Assembly: GCA_009929485.1 (NCBI GenBank)
Contig: SAAJ01000005.1
Span: forward strand, 1-64,000
Length of the DNA stretch: 64,000 nt
Direction: 5' to 3'
Source of the DNA: Negativicutes bacterium
Lineage (GTDB): Bacteria > Bacillota > Negativicutes > Anaeromusales > Anaeromusaceae
The position numbers and the translations under genes were made by a program. Below the pieces are notes generated by a model. It had not been told where the DNA came from, did no database searches, and saw only the letters and a list, made by a program, of their open reading frames with translations. Position 1 is the first letter of the stretch. Every line of letters starts with the position of its first letter. Below are positions 28,084-36,145 of this stretch, in pieces.

Positions 28084-29271
28084 ATGAAACAAGGTAGAAC
28101 CATTTTTGACTTAGCGGAGGAACTAGAGCGGCAGCGGAGAAACCGCAAGGATTTTGTGGCGGACACGCGGAAGCTGGCGGTCAAGACGAAAGAAGGACAG
28201 AGCTTGTTGCAGGTTGTTTTGCCGGAGGGAGCCGAAGAGTTTGTGGTTAGCGAGCTGATGCATCGGCAATTGGGAGAGCGTCTGCAGATTCCGCAAAAGT
28301 ACTATCAAAAGATGCGCGGCGAAGACCCGGAACTTCTGGATTATAACATTAACCGCTGGTTTATGCAGCAGCCAGCCAGCCGTATGGTGCGCACGCTAGA
28401 TGGGAAAGCCAGAGCCTTTTTATCAGACCGCTATCGGCGGCTGGATAATCTGGAGCTGGCGGACGTAGTTTTCCCGTTCATTAAGGACATGAAAGGGGCA
28501 GACCTGGCGTCCTGCGAAGTGACGGAAAGCCACATGTTTATCAAGGTTATCAATAAACGCCTGCACTATGCCGTAGATCCGCAGAGCGTCCTCTATGCGT
28601 TGCATGGTAGTGCCGTGCATACAATGCATGAGCAGCATACTGATGGCAATATGCTTAGCGAAATTCGTCTAAAGGATGCCATTACCTCCGGCAAATTTGA
28701 TCTGTATGGACAAATTTTAGATAAAGACGAAGGCGTATTGGGGGACTTGAAGGTGACCAGTTCCTATAAAATCATGAAGGCCCTGGGCCGTTATAAGGTG
28801 GACGTGCCAACTGGCCAGCATTACGTAAGTGGTCAGAAGAAAGGACAGATGAAGTACCGCAAGGAATGGCGCGACGATGGCGTGCGCGGCGTAGGGGATT
28901 GGGCGATCCAGCTCAACTATTACCGCATTCTTTTAGAGCAACAGGGCCTTGCAGTTAACCGGATGGTGATTCAGGCTTTATGCAGGGATAGCAGCCTGCG
29001 TATGGCTGCAGAGCGAGGCATCGATCAGGCGGTGTACCTTATTCCGATTCGCCGCATCCGCGATGCTTGGATTTTGCGATACATGCAGAAAAAATCCCAA
29101 AACTTGCAGCAGGCTTTAGCGGAAAAAAGGCTTCCGCCCCGGTGCAGCAGCAAGGAGCGCTGGCATGACCGCAAATGCAAGGATTACTGCCAGGTGGCTG
29201 AGCATTGTCCCTATGGAAAAGTGTTGAAAATAGCCAATAGTGAAGCCAATCAAGAGAGGCCGCCAGCTTAA
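28084..29271 (+). CDS. chimeric DUF932-like / PD-(D/E)XK Cas4-like nuclease protein
   Basis: A 395-residue protein of two unlike parts. Residues 1-160 match the start of DUF932 (phage/plasmid-like) proteins (MHRQLGERLQIPQKYYQKMR, GKARAFLSDRYRRLDN). From about 170 it becomes a PD-(D/E)XK nuclease: HGSAVHTMHE, KFDLYGQ (D206), GDLKVTS (D221, K223) and the QLNYY motif (Q276). A C-terminal cluster of Cys354, Cys365, Cys369 and Cys375 resembles the Fe-S set of Cas4/AddB nucleases. DUF932 proteins are normally about 300 residues, so an in-frame deletion probably fused two neighbouring genes. The nuclease pairs with the downstream annealase. Confidence 0.75.
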   Translation: MKQGRTIFDLAEELERQRRNRKDFVADTRKLAVKTKEGQSLLQVVLPEGAEEFVVSELMHRQLGERLQIPQKYYQKMRGEDPELLDYNINRWFMQQPASRMVRTLDGKARAFLSDRYRRLDNLELADVVFPFIKDMKGADLASCEVTESHMFIKVINKRLHYAVDPQSVLYALHGSAVHTMHEQHTDGNMLSEIRLKDAITSGKFDLYGQILDKDEGVLGDLKVTSSYKIMKALGRYKVDVPTGQHYVSGQKKGQMKYRKEWRDDGVRGVGDWAIQLNYYRILLEQQGLAVNRMVIQALCRDSSLRMAAERGIDQAVYLIPIRRIRDAWILRYMQKKSQNLQQALAEKRLPPRCSSKERWHDRKCKDYCQVAEHCPYGKVLKIANSEANQERPPA

Positions 29272-29321
29272 CTGGCGGTCTTTTGCCTTTCAATGATGTA
29301 GTGAAAAAGGAGAGTGTTACC

Positions 29322-29918
29322 ATGCAAAAAATCGCAAGCAAACTGATTCAAGTTATGGCTGAGTGCAGCCAGATACCCAAGAACGGAGTTAATGATTTTC
29401 ACCATTATAAGTATGCTACCTCGGCAGATGTGCTGGAGAAGGTGAATTCTGCATTGGTGAAGCATAAGCTTGCCTCTGTAGTAACGCCGGAAGTGCTACA
29501 GGCAAGTGAGGTGCTAAACAGCAAGGGAAATGCTGAGCAGCGGGTAACGGTCCGCGTGGCAATTACCCTAGTGGATGCAGAAAGCGGCGAGAGTGTGCTG
29601 CTGGTAGGCTTAGGGAGTGGGCAGGATGTTGGAGACAAAGCCGTGATGAAAGCCCAAACAGCCGCCATAAAATATGCTTACTTGATGAGCTTGGCCATCA
29701 GCACTAACGATGATCCAGAAGCAGACAGCCGAACCGATGAAGGAATGTCGAATGCTCACGGGCAAGCAAAAAATGGAGGGGGAAGCAGCGCTGGGAAAGC
29801 GGCACGTTGCAGCGATTGTGATATGCCTATTACGCCAGGCGTAGAAAAGGTATCGGTGAACAAATTCGGGCGTCCTCTGTGCATGAAATGCCAGAAAAAT
29901 CAGCAGGGAGTAGCGTGA
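29322..29918 (+). CDS. ERF family single-strand annealing protein
   Basis: A 198-residue ERF-type recombinase that anneals complementary single strands in phage and ICE recombination. The family core is MQKIASKLIQVMAE, NDFHHYKYATSADVLEKVN and GSGQDVGDKAVMKAQTAAIK followed by YAYLMSLAIST. A C-terminal zinc-ribbon-like tail has CSDC and CMKC pairs. The ATG at 29322 is chosen for AAGGAGAG. A longer reading would start without a site. The annealase next to a PD-(D/E)XK nuclease forms a two-component recombination module typical of phages, which suits a mobile element remnant. Confidence 0.88.
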   Translation: MQKIASKLIQVMAECSQIPKNGVNDFHHYKYATSADVLEKVNSALVKHKLASVVTPEVLQASEVLNSKGNAEQRVTVRVAITLVDAESGESVLLVGLGSGQDVGDKAVMKAQTAAIKYAYLMSLAISTNDDPEADSRTDEGMSNAHGQAKNGGGSSAGKAARCSDCDMPITPGVEKVSVNKFGRPLCMKCQKNQQGVA

Positions 29919-30074
29919 AATGGTTCGCGTGATGTAGGTAATGGGTTATGCAGTGAATAAAAATTTGGTATAATATAAGCTGTTATAGATGTATATAAGA
30001 CTTTGTTGCGCAATAGATGCTTTTTTAACGAAAAAGGTGTAATGCAGACAGCGGAAGATAAAGGAGGGGCTACC

Positions 30075-31250
30075 ATGTTACCAAATCCCTATACGCCCGG
30101 AGCGGGGTTAGTACCAAGCTATTTAGCAGGCCGAGAGGATACCATGAAAGAAGCGCAGGAAGCCGTATTAAGCCTTGTGCATGGCTTTCCGACTCGATCT
30201 GTGGTTTACTATGGTCTTAGAGGTGTTGGCAAGACGGTGTTATTAAATAAAATTGAAGAAATCGTGGAAGAAAATGAAGTTTTGTATGAGCACATTGAAG
30301 TTTCGGAACGGTCTTCCTTTAAAATGGCCATTTCTTTGCATATTCAAAAGTTGATCAAACAGCTTAGTATCAAAGAACAGGCAAAAGGTATAGTGCAAAA
30401 AGCCTGGGCGGTACTAAAAGCATTTAAAATCACCTATTCGCCAGAAGGAGAAGTTGGCATAGGGATTGATGGTGATATCGTAGCCGCAGCAGGTGTTTCC
30501 GACACCGGGAACTTCCAAAATGATTTGACTGAACTATTTATGGCTATGGGGAATTTAGCTCAAAAGAATGAACGGGCAGTATGCATTTTTATCGATGAAA
30601 TTCAGTATTTAAAAGATGATGAGTTTGAAGCTCTCATTGCAGCGATACACCGCCTAAATCAAAGGGGCCTCCCGGTTGCGCTGTTTGCAGCAGGGCTGCC
30701 AAAAATTGCGAAAATTGCTGGCGATGTGAAGTCTTATGCAGAAAGACTATTTAGCTTCATTTCGATTGATTCGTTGGATCAAGATGCGGCATTGCTCGCA
30801 CTAGTAGAACCTGCTCGAAAATTAGGCGTTACCTATACGGAAGAGGCCGTAAAAGAAATGGTCGCGGTCACCGGAGGATATCCCTACTTTCTGCAAGAGT
30901 ATGGCAAACAGGTTTGGGCGTTCATTAAGGATAAGCAGATTGATTTGGCCGCTGTGAAAGAAGCATATCCTGTCTTTGAAAAGAACTTGGATGAAAGCTT
31001 CTTTAAAGTGCGGTATGACCGAGCTACCCCCAGGGAAAAAGAGTTTATGATGGCGATGGCTGACTGTGGGGAACTACCCTGCTCGATGAATCAGGTGGCA
31101 AGCAAAATGGGAAGCACTGTGAGCAGTATCTCGCCGCTGCGGGGACAGTTGATTTTTAAAGGGTTTATTTACGCGGCACGATATGGTGAAGTAGACTTTA
31201 CGGTACCGCGGTTTAAAGAATATTTGCACCGTGTCAAGGATGCAGAATAG
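30075..31250 (+). CDS. P-loop AAA-type ATPase of unknown function
   Basis: A 391-residue ATPase. NPYTPGAGLVPSYLAGREDT at the start is followed by Walker A YGLRGVGKTVLL near residue 50. Walker B CIFIDEIQYL lies near 180 and a sensor-like region at 210-225. The C-terminal half has a winged-helix-like segment (PREKEFMMAMADCGELPCSM, SSISPLRGQLIFKG). The layout recalls Orc/Cdc6-like or archaeal-type ATPases found in mobile elements, often with an unknown DNA-related role. ATG 30075 is preferred over an upstream ATG because AAGGAGGGG precedes it. There is no partner gene next to it except the truncated gene downstream on the other strand. Confidence 0.75.
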   Translation: MLPNPYTPGAGLVPSYLAGREDTMKEAQEAVLSLVHGFPTRSVVYYGLRGVGKTVLLNKIEEIVEENEVLYEHIEVSERSSFKMAISLHIQKLIKQLSIKEQAKGIVQKAWAVLKAFKITYSPEGEVGIGIDGDIVAAAGVSDTGNFQNDLTELFMAMGNLAQKNERAVCIFIDEIQYLKDDEFEALIAAIHRLNQRGLPVALFAAGLPKIAKIAGDVKSYAERLFSFISIDSLDQDAALLALVEPARKLGVTYTEEAVKEMVAVTGGYPYFLQEYGKQVWAFIKDKQIDLAAVKEAYPVFEKNLDESFFKVRYDRATPREKEFMMAMADCGELPCSMNQVASKMGSTVSSISPLRGQLIFKGFIYAARYGEVDFTVPRFKEYLHRVKDAE

Positions 31251-31262
31251 GCATGGATACAC

Positions 31263-31298
31263 AAGGGGGAGCTGAGCATGTTGCTTGGCTCCCTTTTT
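31263..31298 (+). terminator. terminator after the P-loop ATPase
   Basis: GGGAGC (31267-31272) pairs with GCTCCC (31288-31293), with an inner AGC/GCT stem, followed by TTTTT. Confidence 0.75.
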
Positions 31299-31345
31299 AG
31301 TGCCCGGAGAACGAAAAAACCAGCAGGGAGTGGTGTGAAAAAAGA

Positions 31346-31380
31346 AAAGTAGGCTGGGCGCGTGCCAGCCTACTTTTTTT
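31346..31380. terminator. second terminator, shared with minus-strand remnant
   Basis: GTAGGCTGG (31349-31357) pairs with CCAGCCTAC (31365-31373), flanked by AAA and a run of seven T. The right arm overlaps the end of the minus-strand truncated gene. Confidence 0.75.
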
Positions 31381-31886
31381 CAATCCATTGACGGCCCATT
31401 TCTTCTAAAAGGGCGCAGGCTTTTTCATTTACCTGCAGCGCTATAAACGTGTCGATTTCGCTGCAAATTACAGCAAAGCGGTCTGGCGTGAGCCAAGGAA
31501 GCTCGCCTTTTAGCTCATCGACGACAGCGTAGAGTAAGCGGCGGTTTTCTTCGGGCAGTGTGCTTGCGTTTTCAGCGTAGGCGGCTAGCTGTTCCGGATG
31601 TTCCTGGCAATACCGATCTAAAACGAGAAGCAGCTTTTTGCGGTGATGTTCGTCTTTTTCAAAAGAGGCCAGCTCTTCGAGGGAACAATCAAGAAAGCCG
31701 CCAGTTTCAAAGCAGTCTATTCGGCATTCGCGGATCAGCGTCCGTAACGGCTTGGGCAGAGCGCTGCTTTCTTCTGAGGGTAGGCTTTGGAAATACCATT
31801 CGCAGATATTGGAGGTAACGGCAAATCCATACAAAGAAAGTTCTCTATTTACCGCTGGGTCTGCGGCTAAATAGAAAGCATACTTT
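31370..31886 (-). pseudogene. 5'-truncated gene of unknown function
   Basis: A frame of about 171 codons, open from a TAA at 31887-31889. It starts KYAFYLAADPAVNRELSLYG and ends LLEEMGRQWIEKK. The whole stretch reads like real protein, but no ATG/GTG with a ribosome site begins it. The first usable start is a TTG at 31832-31834 without a site. I do not recognise the family. The body is acidic and helical with no membrane segment or catalytic motif, and Cys residues are present but scattered. Loss of the 5' end at about 31,887 marks a possible edge of the accessory region. Confidence 0.5.
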
Positions 31887-31909
31887 TAACTTGATGGAAT
31901 GGAAAGGTA

Positions 31910-31953
31910 AAGAAAAGCCAGCTTAGGTCATTGCCTAGACTGGCTTTTCTTTC
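31910..31953. terminator. bidirectional terminator of the Met-rich protein gene
   Basis: AAAGAAAAGCCAG (31910-31922) pairs with CTGGCTTTTCTTT (31941-31953). The inner arms CTTAGG/CCTAGA extend the stem. It lies just after the minus-strand Met-rich gene. Confidence 0.85.
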
Positions 31954-31964
31954 GATATGTGAAG

Positions 31965-32333
31965 TTATTGATGTTGAGAATGATCTTCCTGTGGTTTTGG
32001 TTCATGCTTTTGTATCATCTCGTGCATCATCGTGTTCATCATGTCTTTCATTTCCGGATTCTGCATCATTTCTTTCATCAAATCCATCATCATTGGCTTC
32101 ATTTCGGGAGAGGCCATCATTTCTTTCATCATATTCATCATCATACTCTTCATTTCTGGTGATGCCATCATCTCATGCATCATGTGAGTCCTGTGTTCAG
32201 CTGTCATCATAGGACAATTGACAGGAGGAGAGGTAGTTGCTGTAGTTGGAGCGGCCGAAACAGAGACCGTCATGCCAACTAACAATCCAGACAAAATCAG
32301 CGAACGGGTTAACCGGACCAGATATTTATTCAT
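31965..32333 (-). CDS. exported methionine/histidine-rich repeat protein
   Basis: A 122-residue protein. The signal peptide spans residues 1-28 (LILSGLLVGMTVSVSAAP, cleavage likely after SAA or SAAP). The mature part is made of near-repeats of about 20-22 residues with the pattern ASPEMKxMMM and MKEMM, giving dozens of Met and several His residues, ending HEPKPQEDHSQHQ. Met/His-rich exported proteins often bind Cu(I) or Ag(I), or protect against oxidants; this is inference. The ATG has a strong AGGAGG site. It is a single gene closed by a terminator. Confidence 0.8.
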   Translation of the reverse strand: MNKYLVRLTRSLILSGLLVGMTVSVSAAPTTATTSPPVNCPMMTAEHRTHMMHEMMASPEMKSMMMNMMKEMMASPEMKPMMMDLMKEMMQNPEMKDMMNTMMHEMIQKHEPKPQEDHSQHQ

Positions 32334-32813
32334 GGTACATCGCCTCCTAATATAATTGGATTATTTTTCCACAAAAGAATAAATGATTCCTTCTTAAATG
32401 GATGAAAAGTTAAATTAAAATATCTTTTCATACTGGCAGCGACCTTTGACCTTTAAATATTAGGGAGCTTTCCTAATGCCTTACGGCGCTAGTCTGGATT
32501 TTTGAGTTTGACTTTGAGAAAATCGAAAAAAATACCAAAAGAATTTACGAAAAAAATAGACTTGAAGTTTCAATGGAGAAGAAAGTTTCATGCGGAACTA
32601 TAAGAATCGAATACTAAAAAAGAAAAATTACTGAAGATTTTTATAATTTGCAGGAATTTTGTCTTTTTCTGGTAAATTAGTTAGTAGTGGGCAAGAGTAG
32701 GTAGTTCTTTTGGTGTCTTACAAGAAGGTTGTCGAAAAGTGTTAATGAGTGAGGGGGGGCACGCGTCCCTAGCCAGCGAAGCGACAAATTGATTAACTTC
32801 GAGGAGGTAGGAA
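32334..32813. other. divergent intergenic region
   Basis: No coding frame is credible. AGGAGG for the Met-rich gene lies next to its start on the minus strand. A small tandem repeat (GACCTTTGACCTTT, near 32443-32456) might be an operator for it. On the plus side only a loose promoter candidate, TTGCAG (32648) and TAAATT (32673), is seen before the DUF3089 gene, whose ribosome site is GAGGAGG. Confidence 0.4.
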
Positions 32814-33827
32814 ATGAACGCAAAAAAAATTCTGCTAGTGCTTATTGTTCTTTGTTTCAGTTTAACTATGGTAGCAGCCGCAAGCGAAAACCAGGCAACT
32901 GATTATTCGAAAGCTGCGAACTGGCTGGCTTTACCGGGCGAGGTTGACAAGCAGGTGGATGTTTTTTACCTTTATCCCACGGCCTGGCAAAAAGCAAATG
33001 CAAATGAACCTAATATTTGTGAAATTGATAATCCTTCCATGAAGAGAGGTTCAAAACTGGCATTTGGCAGGCAAGCTACCGCTTTTGAAAGTTTCGCCAA
33101 TATTTATGCGCCCTACTATCGCCAGGCCGATGCATTGTATTGCCTGTCGTTACCTTTAAAAGAGCAAGAAAAGTTTATTGGGGGCATACCGAAAACAGAC
33201 GCATTCGCGGCATTCGACTATTACATCAAACATTATAATCATGGCCGGCCGTTTATTTTAGCCGGGCATTCTCAAGGTTCAAATTTATTGGTGTATTTAT
33301 TATCTGATTACCTGAAAGAACATCCTGATGTATATGCTAGAATGATTGCGGCATACGTCATCGGCTATTCTATCACTGATAGCTATCTTATCCAAAATCA
33401 GCATCTGAAATTTGCGCAAGGCCCAGATGATACAGGCGTAATCATTTCATACAATACGGAAGCGCCAGTGGTTGAAGGAAACAACCCAGTTGTCTTGCCA
33501 GGGGCGCTTGTTATTAACCCGATTACTTGGACCAGAGAAGAAACCTTGGCGACCGCAGAACAGAACTTAGGGTCCATTGTGCTAAAGCCAACGGGAGAAA
33601 TTGCTGCTTATAACGTTAGAAATTATGTTGATGCTCGTATCGACAAACAAAAAGGAGTATTGGTTTGTAGCACTGCCGATGTGGAAAAGTTATCCCCGGG
33701 GAATAAAGTTTTTGGCAAAGGCGTATTTCATAGCTTTGATTATCCATTTTACTACAATAACATTCGGCAAAATGCCGCCAACAGAGTTGACAAGTATTTT
33801 CTCAGTCATAAAGAAATTTTCCACTGA
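32814..33827 (+). CDS. exported DUF3089 alpha/beta hydrolase
   Basis: A 337-residue protein with a signal peptide (residues 1-23, ILLVLIVLCFSLTMVAAASE). The DUF3089 start DVFYLYPTAW is followed by FANIYAPYYRQADAL and the nucleophile elbow AGHSQGSNLL with Ser in GHSQG. HSFDYPFYYNNI near the end would carry the catalytic His. It resembles secreted lipase/esterase-like proteins whose natural substrate is unknown. The ATG follows GAGGAGGT. It is a single gene ended by a strong terminator. Confidence 0.85.
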   Translation: MNAKKILLVLIVLCFSLTMVAAASENQATDYSKAANWLALPGEVDKQVDVFYLYPTAWQKANANEPNICEIDNPSMKRGSKLAFGRQATAFESFANIYAPYYRQADALYCLSLPLKEQEKFIGGIPKTDAFAAFDYYIKHYNHGRPFILAGHSQGSNLLVYLLSDYLKEHPDVYARMIAAYVIGYSITDSYLIQNQHLKFAQGPDDTGVIISYNTEAPVVEGNNPVVLPGALVINPITWTREETLATAEQNLGSIVLKPTGEIAAYNVRNYVDARIDKQKGVLVCSTADVEKLSPGNKVFGKGVFHSFDYPFYYNNIRQNAANRVDKYFLSHKEIFH

Positions 33828-33854
33828 AATATAAGTGGTGAAGTGACTTTGCGG

Positions 33855-33901
33855 GATGGCTACGCCCCTTGGATTCAGCAGGGGTGTAGCCATCTTTTTT
33901 T
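33855..33901 (+). terminator. terminator after the DUF3089 gene
   Basis: GATGGCTACGCCCC (33855-33868) pairs with GGGGTGTAGCCATC (33881-33894), then seven T. The arm sequence recurs in the scar hairpin at 16072-16115. Confidence 0.9.
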
Positions 33902-33959
33902 GATTAGACGCAGGCGGGGATCGTGTTGCTGGACAGTGGCGTAAACATATATTTCCTAC

Positions 33960-34002
33960 GTGATGTTAGTCACAGCATTACAAGCAATACTATCGCTATA
34001 AT
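33960..34002 (+). promoter_or_regulatory. Crp/Fnr-like box and -10 element upstream of hemerythrin gene
   Basis: The palindrome GTGA-TGTTAG-TCAC at 33960-33973 is followed by TATAAT at 33997-34002 with no good -35. If transcription starts near 34009, the box centre lies at about -42, the position used by class II Crp/Fnr activators. A Crp/Fnr-family gene lies 700 bases downstream. Confidence 0.55.
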
Positions 34003-34037
34003 ATAGCTAAGGTAGTAGCCGCTTAGGAGGGGTAAAA

Positions 34038-34445
34038 ATGGATATTAAGAATATACTCAGACAACATGATGAGGTTTTCGGCTTGATCAAGCAAGTTCGT
34101 ACTTATCAAAATCAAGAGCAGGTGAAAGAGCATGCCTTTGAAATTTCTAAAGCACTGGCTCAATTAGCGGGAATTTTAAAAGTTCATTTGTCTTCGGAGG
34201 ATAAGTTTGTTTATCCAGTACTTGTTAAGCACCAAGATGCTGTAATCAGAACAACTGCGGAAGCCTTCGCTCAAGAAATGGGTGAGTTGTTCAAAGTATT
34301 TGATGCATATAAGACAAAATATATGGGGGCGAGCAAAATTACTGAGAACGCTGCTGCCTTCATCGATGAGACTAAGACGGTTTTTCTTGCTCTGGAAACG
34401 AGGATAAATAAGGAAAATATGTCTTTATACCCTCTTGTAAAGTAA
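34038..34445 (+). CDS. hemerythrin HHE domain protein
   Basis: A 135-residue four-helix bundle of the hemerythrin-like HHE type. Likely di-iron ligands include H10 (ILRQHDEVFG), the H...E pair in LKVHLSSEDKFVYPVL and the acidic C-terminal RINKENMSLYPLVK. Such proteins bind oxygen, NO or peroxide, or buffer iron in anaerobes. One classical His (the last HxxxE) seems replaced by an Asn/Glu arrangement, so binding details may differ. The ribosome site is GGAGGGG. An FNR-like box precedes it, fitting a response to oxygen or NO. Confidence 0.85.
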   Translation: MDIKNILRQHDEVFGLIKQVRTYQNQEQVKEHAFEISKALAQLAGILKVHLSSEDKFVYPVLVKHQDAVIRTTAEAFAQEMGELFKVFDAYKTKYMGASKITENAAAFIDETKTVFLALETRINKENMSLYPLVK

Positions 34446-34556
34446 TTTTGCTAAAGGCTTTGATGGACGACGATGGATATTGGTTTGAGCTGAATTTGAA
34501 AAAATAGTAGTTTGAAGAAGACGAGTTGATAATAGGTTTGCTTGCTGGCATAAAGA

Positions 34557-34595
34557 AAGCCGACTAAGATGGAAAGCATCTTGGGCGGCTTTTTT
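34557..34595 (+). terminator. terminator downstream of the hemerythrin gene
   Basis: AAGCCG (34557-34562) pairs with CGGCTT (34587-34592 region) and AAGATG pairs with CATCTT inside, followed by TTTTTT. The 110 bases before it are non-coding. Confidence 0.75.
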
Positions 34596-34718
34596 GCCAT
34601 GTTTAAGGAGTCTTATTAAATTAGAATCGATTACCGGTTAGGAATAGTCACTAGGACATTGTTGTAAAATATGTTATTTTATAAGTGAACGAAAATTCAT
34701 AGTACAAGGTTGGCTGCG

Positions 34719-35411
34719 ATGAAGATGAATATACAGGAAGCCGTGTCTGTGGTTGAACTATTCCAGAAAGTTGCTCCTAAGTCCCGTGTTGCGCTGGCGG
34801 CCTGTGGTAAGTTGCGCCAGTTTGTTAAAGGGGAGCATTTGTTTTTCGATAAAGATCCAGTGGAGACAATCTATATTGTGGCTAGCGGTCTAGTTTCGAT
34901 TTACAAAACGAACGCACAAGGGGAGAAAAAAGTTATTTTTATTTTAGACCAGGGGAAATTGATTAATGAGGTGGTTTTACAAGGGACGACGGCGTCCGTC
35001 AATTGCGAAGTCTTTGAAACGGCGCAAGTTCTATGCTTTAATAAATATGATTTTTTGGATATTATGGAACATGATTTTGTCTTAACGAAGGGAGTCTTAG
35101 ATTCGCTGTCCATAAAAGTGAGGCGGACGTATCGGCAGCTGAAGAACACCTCTACCGCATTGCGCGGCGATAAGCGTGTTGCCGCTAAACTTTGGAAGCT
35201 GTCGAAAGACTTTGGTGTCACTGGACCCGGGGGAACTACTATAACTTTGAATTTAAGTATTACGTATCTGGCAGATCTTCTGGGGTTAAAGAGAGAGACC
35301 GTTTCAAGGCAATTAAAGGCTTTAGCCCAGCAGGGGTTAATTCGTATCGAAAACGGACGAATAACGATATTGGATTGTGACAAATTGTGTGAGTTTTTTA
35401 AAGCGCCATGA
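34719..35411 (+). CDS. Crp/Fnr family transcriptional regulator
   Basis: About 230 residues. The N-terminal cyclic-nucleotide-binding-like beta-barrel (FVKGEHLFFDKDPVETIYIV, ASGLVSIYKTN) is followed by a dimerisation helix. The C-terminal winged helix-turn-helix is ITYLADLLGLKRETVSRQLK, then ALAQQGLIRIENGRITI. There is no N-terminal Cys cluster like that of E. coli Fnr, so it is not an Fe-S sensor of that type. Its ligand is unknown. ATG 34719 is chosen because AAGG is 9 bases upstream; a TTG at 34710 has none. It may control the hemerythrin gene upstream. Confidence 0.88.
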   Translation: MKMNIQEAVSVVELFQKVAPKSRVALAACGKLRQFVKGEHLFFDKDPVETIYIVASGLVSIYKTNAQGEKKVIFILDQGKLINEVVLQGTTASVNCEVFETAQVLCFNKYDFLDIMEHDFVLTKGVLDSLSIKVRRTYRQLKNTSTALRGDKRVAAKLWKLSKDFGVTGPGGTTITLNLSITYLADLLGLKRETVSRQLKALAQQGLIRIENGRITILDCDKLCEFFKAP

Positions 35412-35462
35412 GAACAATCACAAAAATCTGTGCTCAGGTGAAGTCTGGAAGCAGCCCACAGA

Positions 35463-35471
35463 TGGTATAAT
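35463..35471 (+). promoter_or_regulatory. extended -10 promoter for the response regulator gene
   Basis: TGG-TATAAT at 35463-35471 with no good -35. It lies 72 bases before the next gene. Confidence 0.5.
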
Positions 35472-35542
35472 GGTGCTACGGGCGGCATATGTTTCAAGAA
35501 CGTCTTGATTGAAGAGACGAGAATGGAGAAAAGAGGCAAACT

Positions 35543-36112
35543 ATGATTTCCAAATTATCTGTTTTAGTGGTAGATGATTCACCTTTTGCGCGTACCATGT
35601 TATTGAGGGCGCTTGTGGATATCGGCTTTAGGGAGGCTCAAGTTTTCCAAGCCCCAAATGGTGAAGAAGTATTGCAAATAATGAAGGAAAGAGCTTTTTC
35701 TTTGGTTATTTTAGATATTGTAATGACAGGAATTGATGGGGTCTCTGTGCTGCGAGAAATAAAGAAAAGTCATCCGCAAGCAAAGGTCATTATGTGCAGC
35801 AGCAGTAATTCAGAAGAAATAATTAAAGAGAGTGTTTTTTTGGGGAGCGATGCGTTTATTGTGAAGCCCTATCAAAACGAAACGCTGAAGCGAGTCGTGA
35901 ATCGAATTATGAATTTGAATATTGAAGATATGCATACCGGATCATTAGTTGCGAAATGTCATGTTTGCAGCCAGAAGATGATTGAAGTGAATTCTAGTGA
36001 TTTAGTAAGCTTTTATTGTCCTCAAAATTGTATGAAACTGGGTCCTTGGTCCAATGTATTAGTAAACCAAGCGGATTTAGACAATGAATATGAAAAAGCA
36101 AAGAAAATTTGA
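35543..36112 (+). CDS. response regulator with receiver domain and C-terminal four-cysteine motif
   Basis: A 189-residue CheY-like receiver: D11-D12 (VVDDSPFAR), phosphoacceptor D58 (VILDIVMTG), S86 and K108 (FIVKPYQ). After about residue 125 there is no ordinary output domain. Instead a short tail has C139-x2-C142 and C159-x3-C163, a zinc-ribbon-like arrangement. The output is therefore probably protein or RNA contact rather than DNA binding. No histidine kinase is adjacent. It is flanked by the Crp/Fnr gene and a terminator. The ribosome site is weak (AAAGAGGC). Confidence 0.85.
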   Translation: MISKLSVLVVDDSPFARTMLLRALVDIGFREAQVFQAPNGEEVLQIMKERAFSLVILDIVMTGIDGVSVLREIKKSHPQAKVIMCSSSNSEEIIKESVFLGSDAFIVKPYQNETLKRVVNRIMNLNIEDMHTGSLVAKCHVCSQKMIEVNSSDLVSFYCPQNCMKLGPWSNVLVNQADLDNEYEKAKKI

Positions 36113-36145
36113 GCAAACATTGCTTTTGCTTTCTTATACTTGCCG

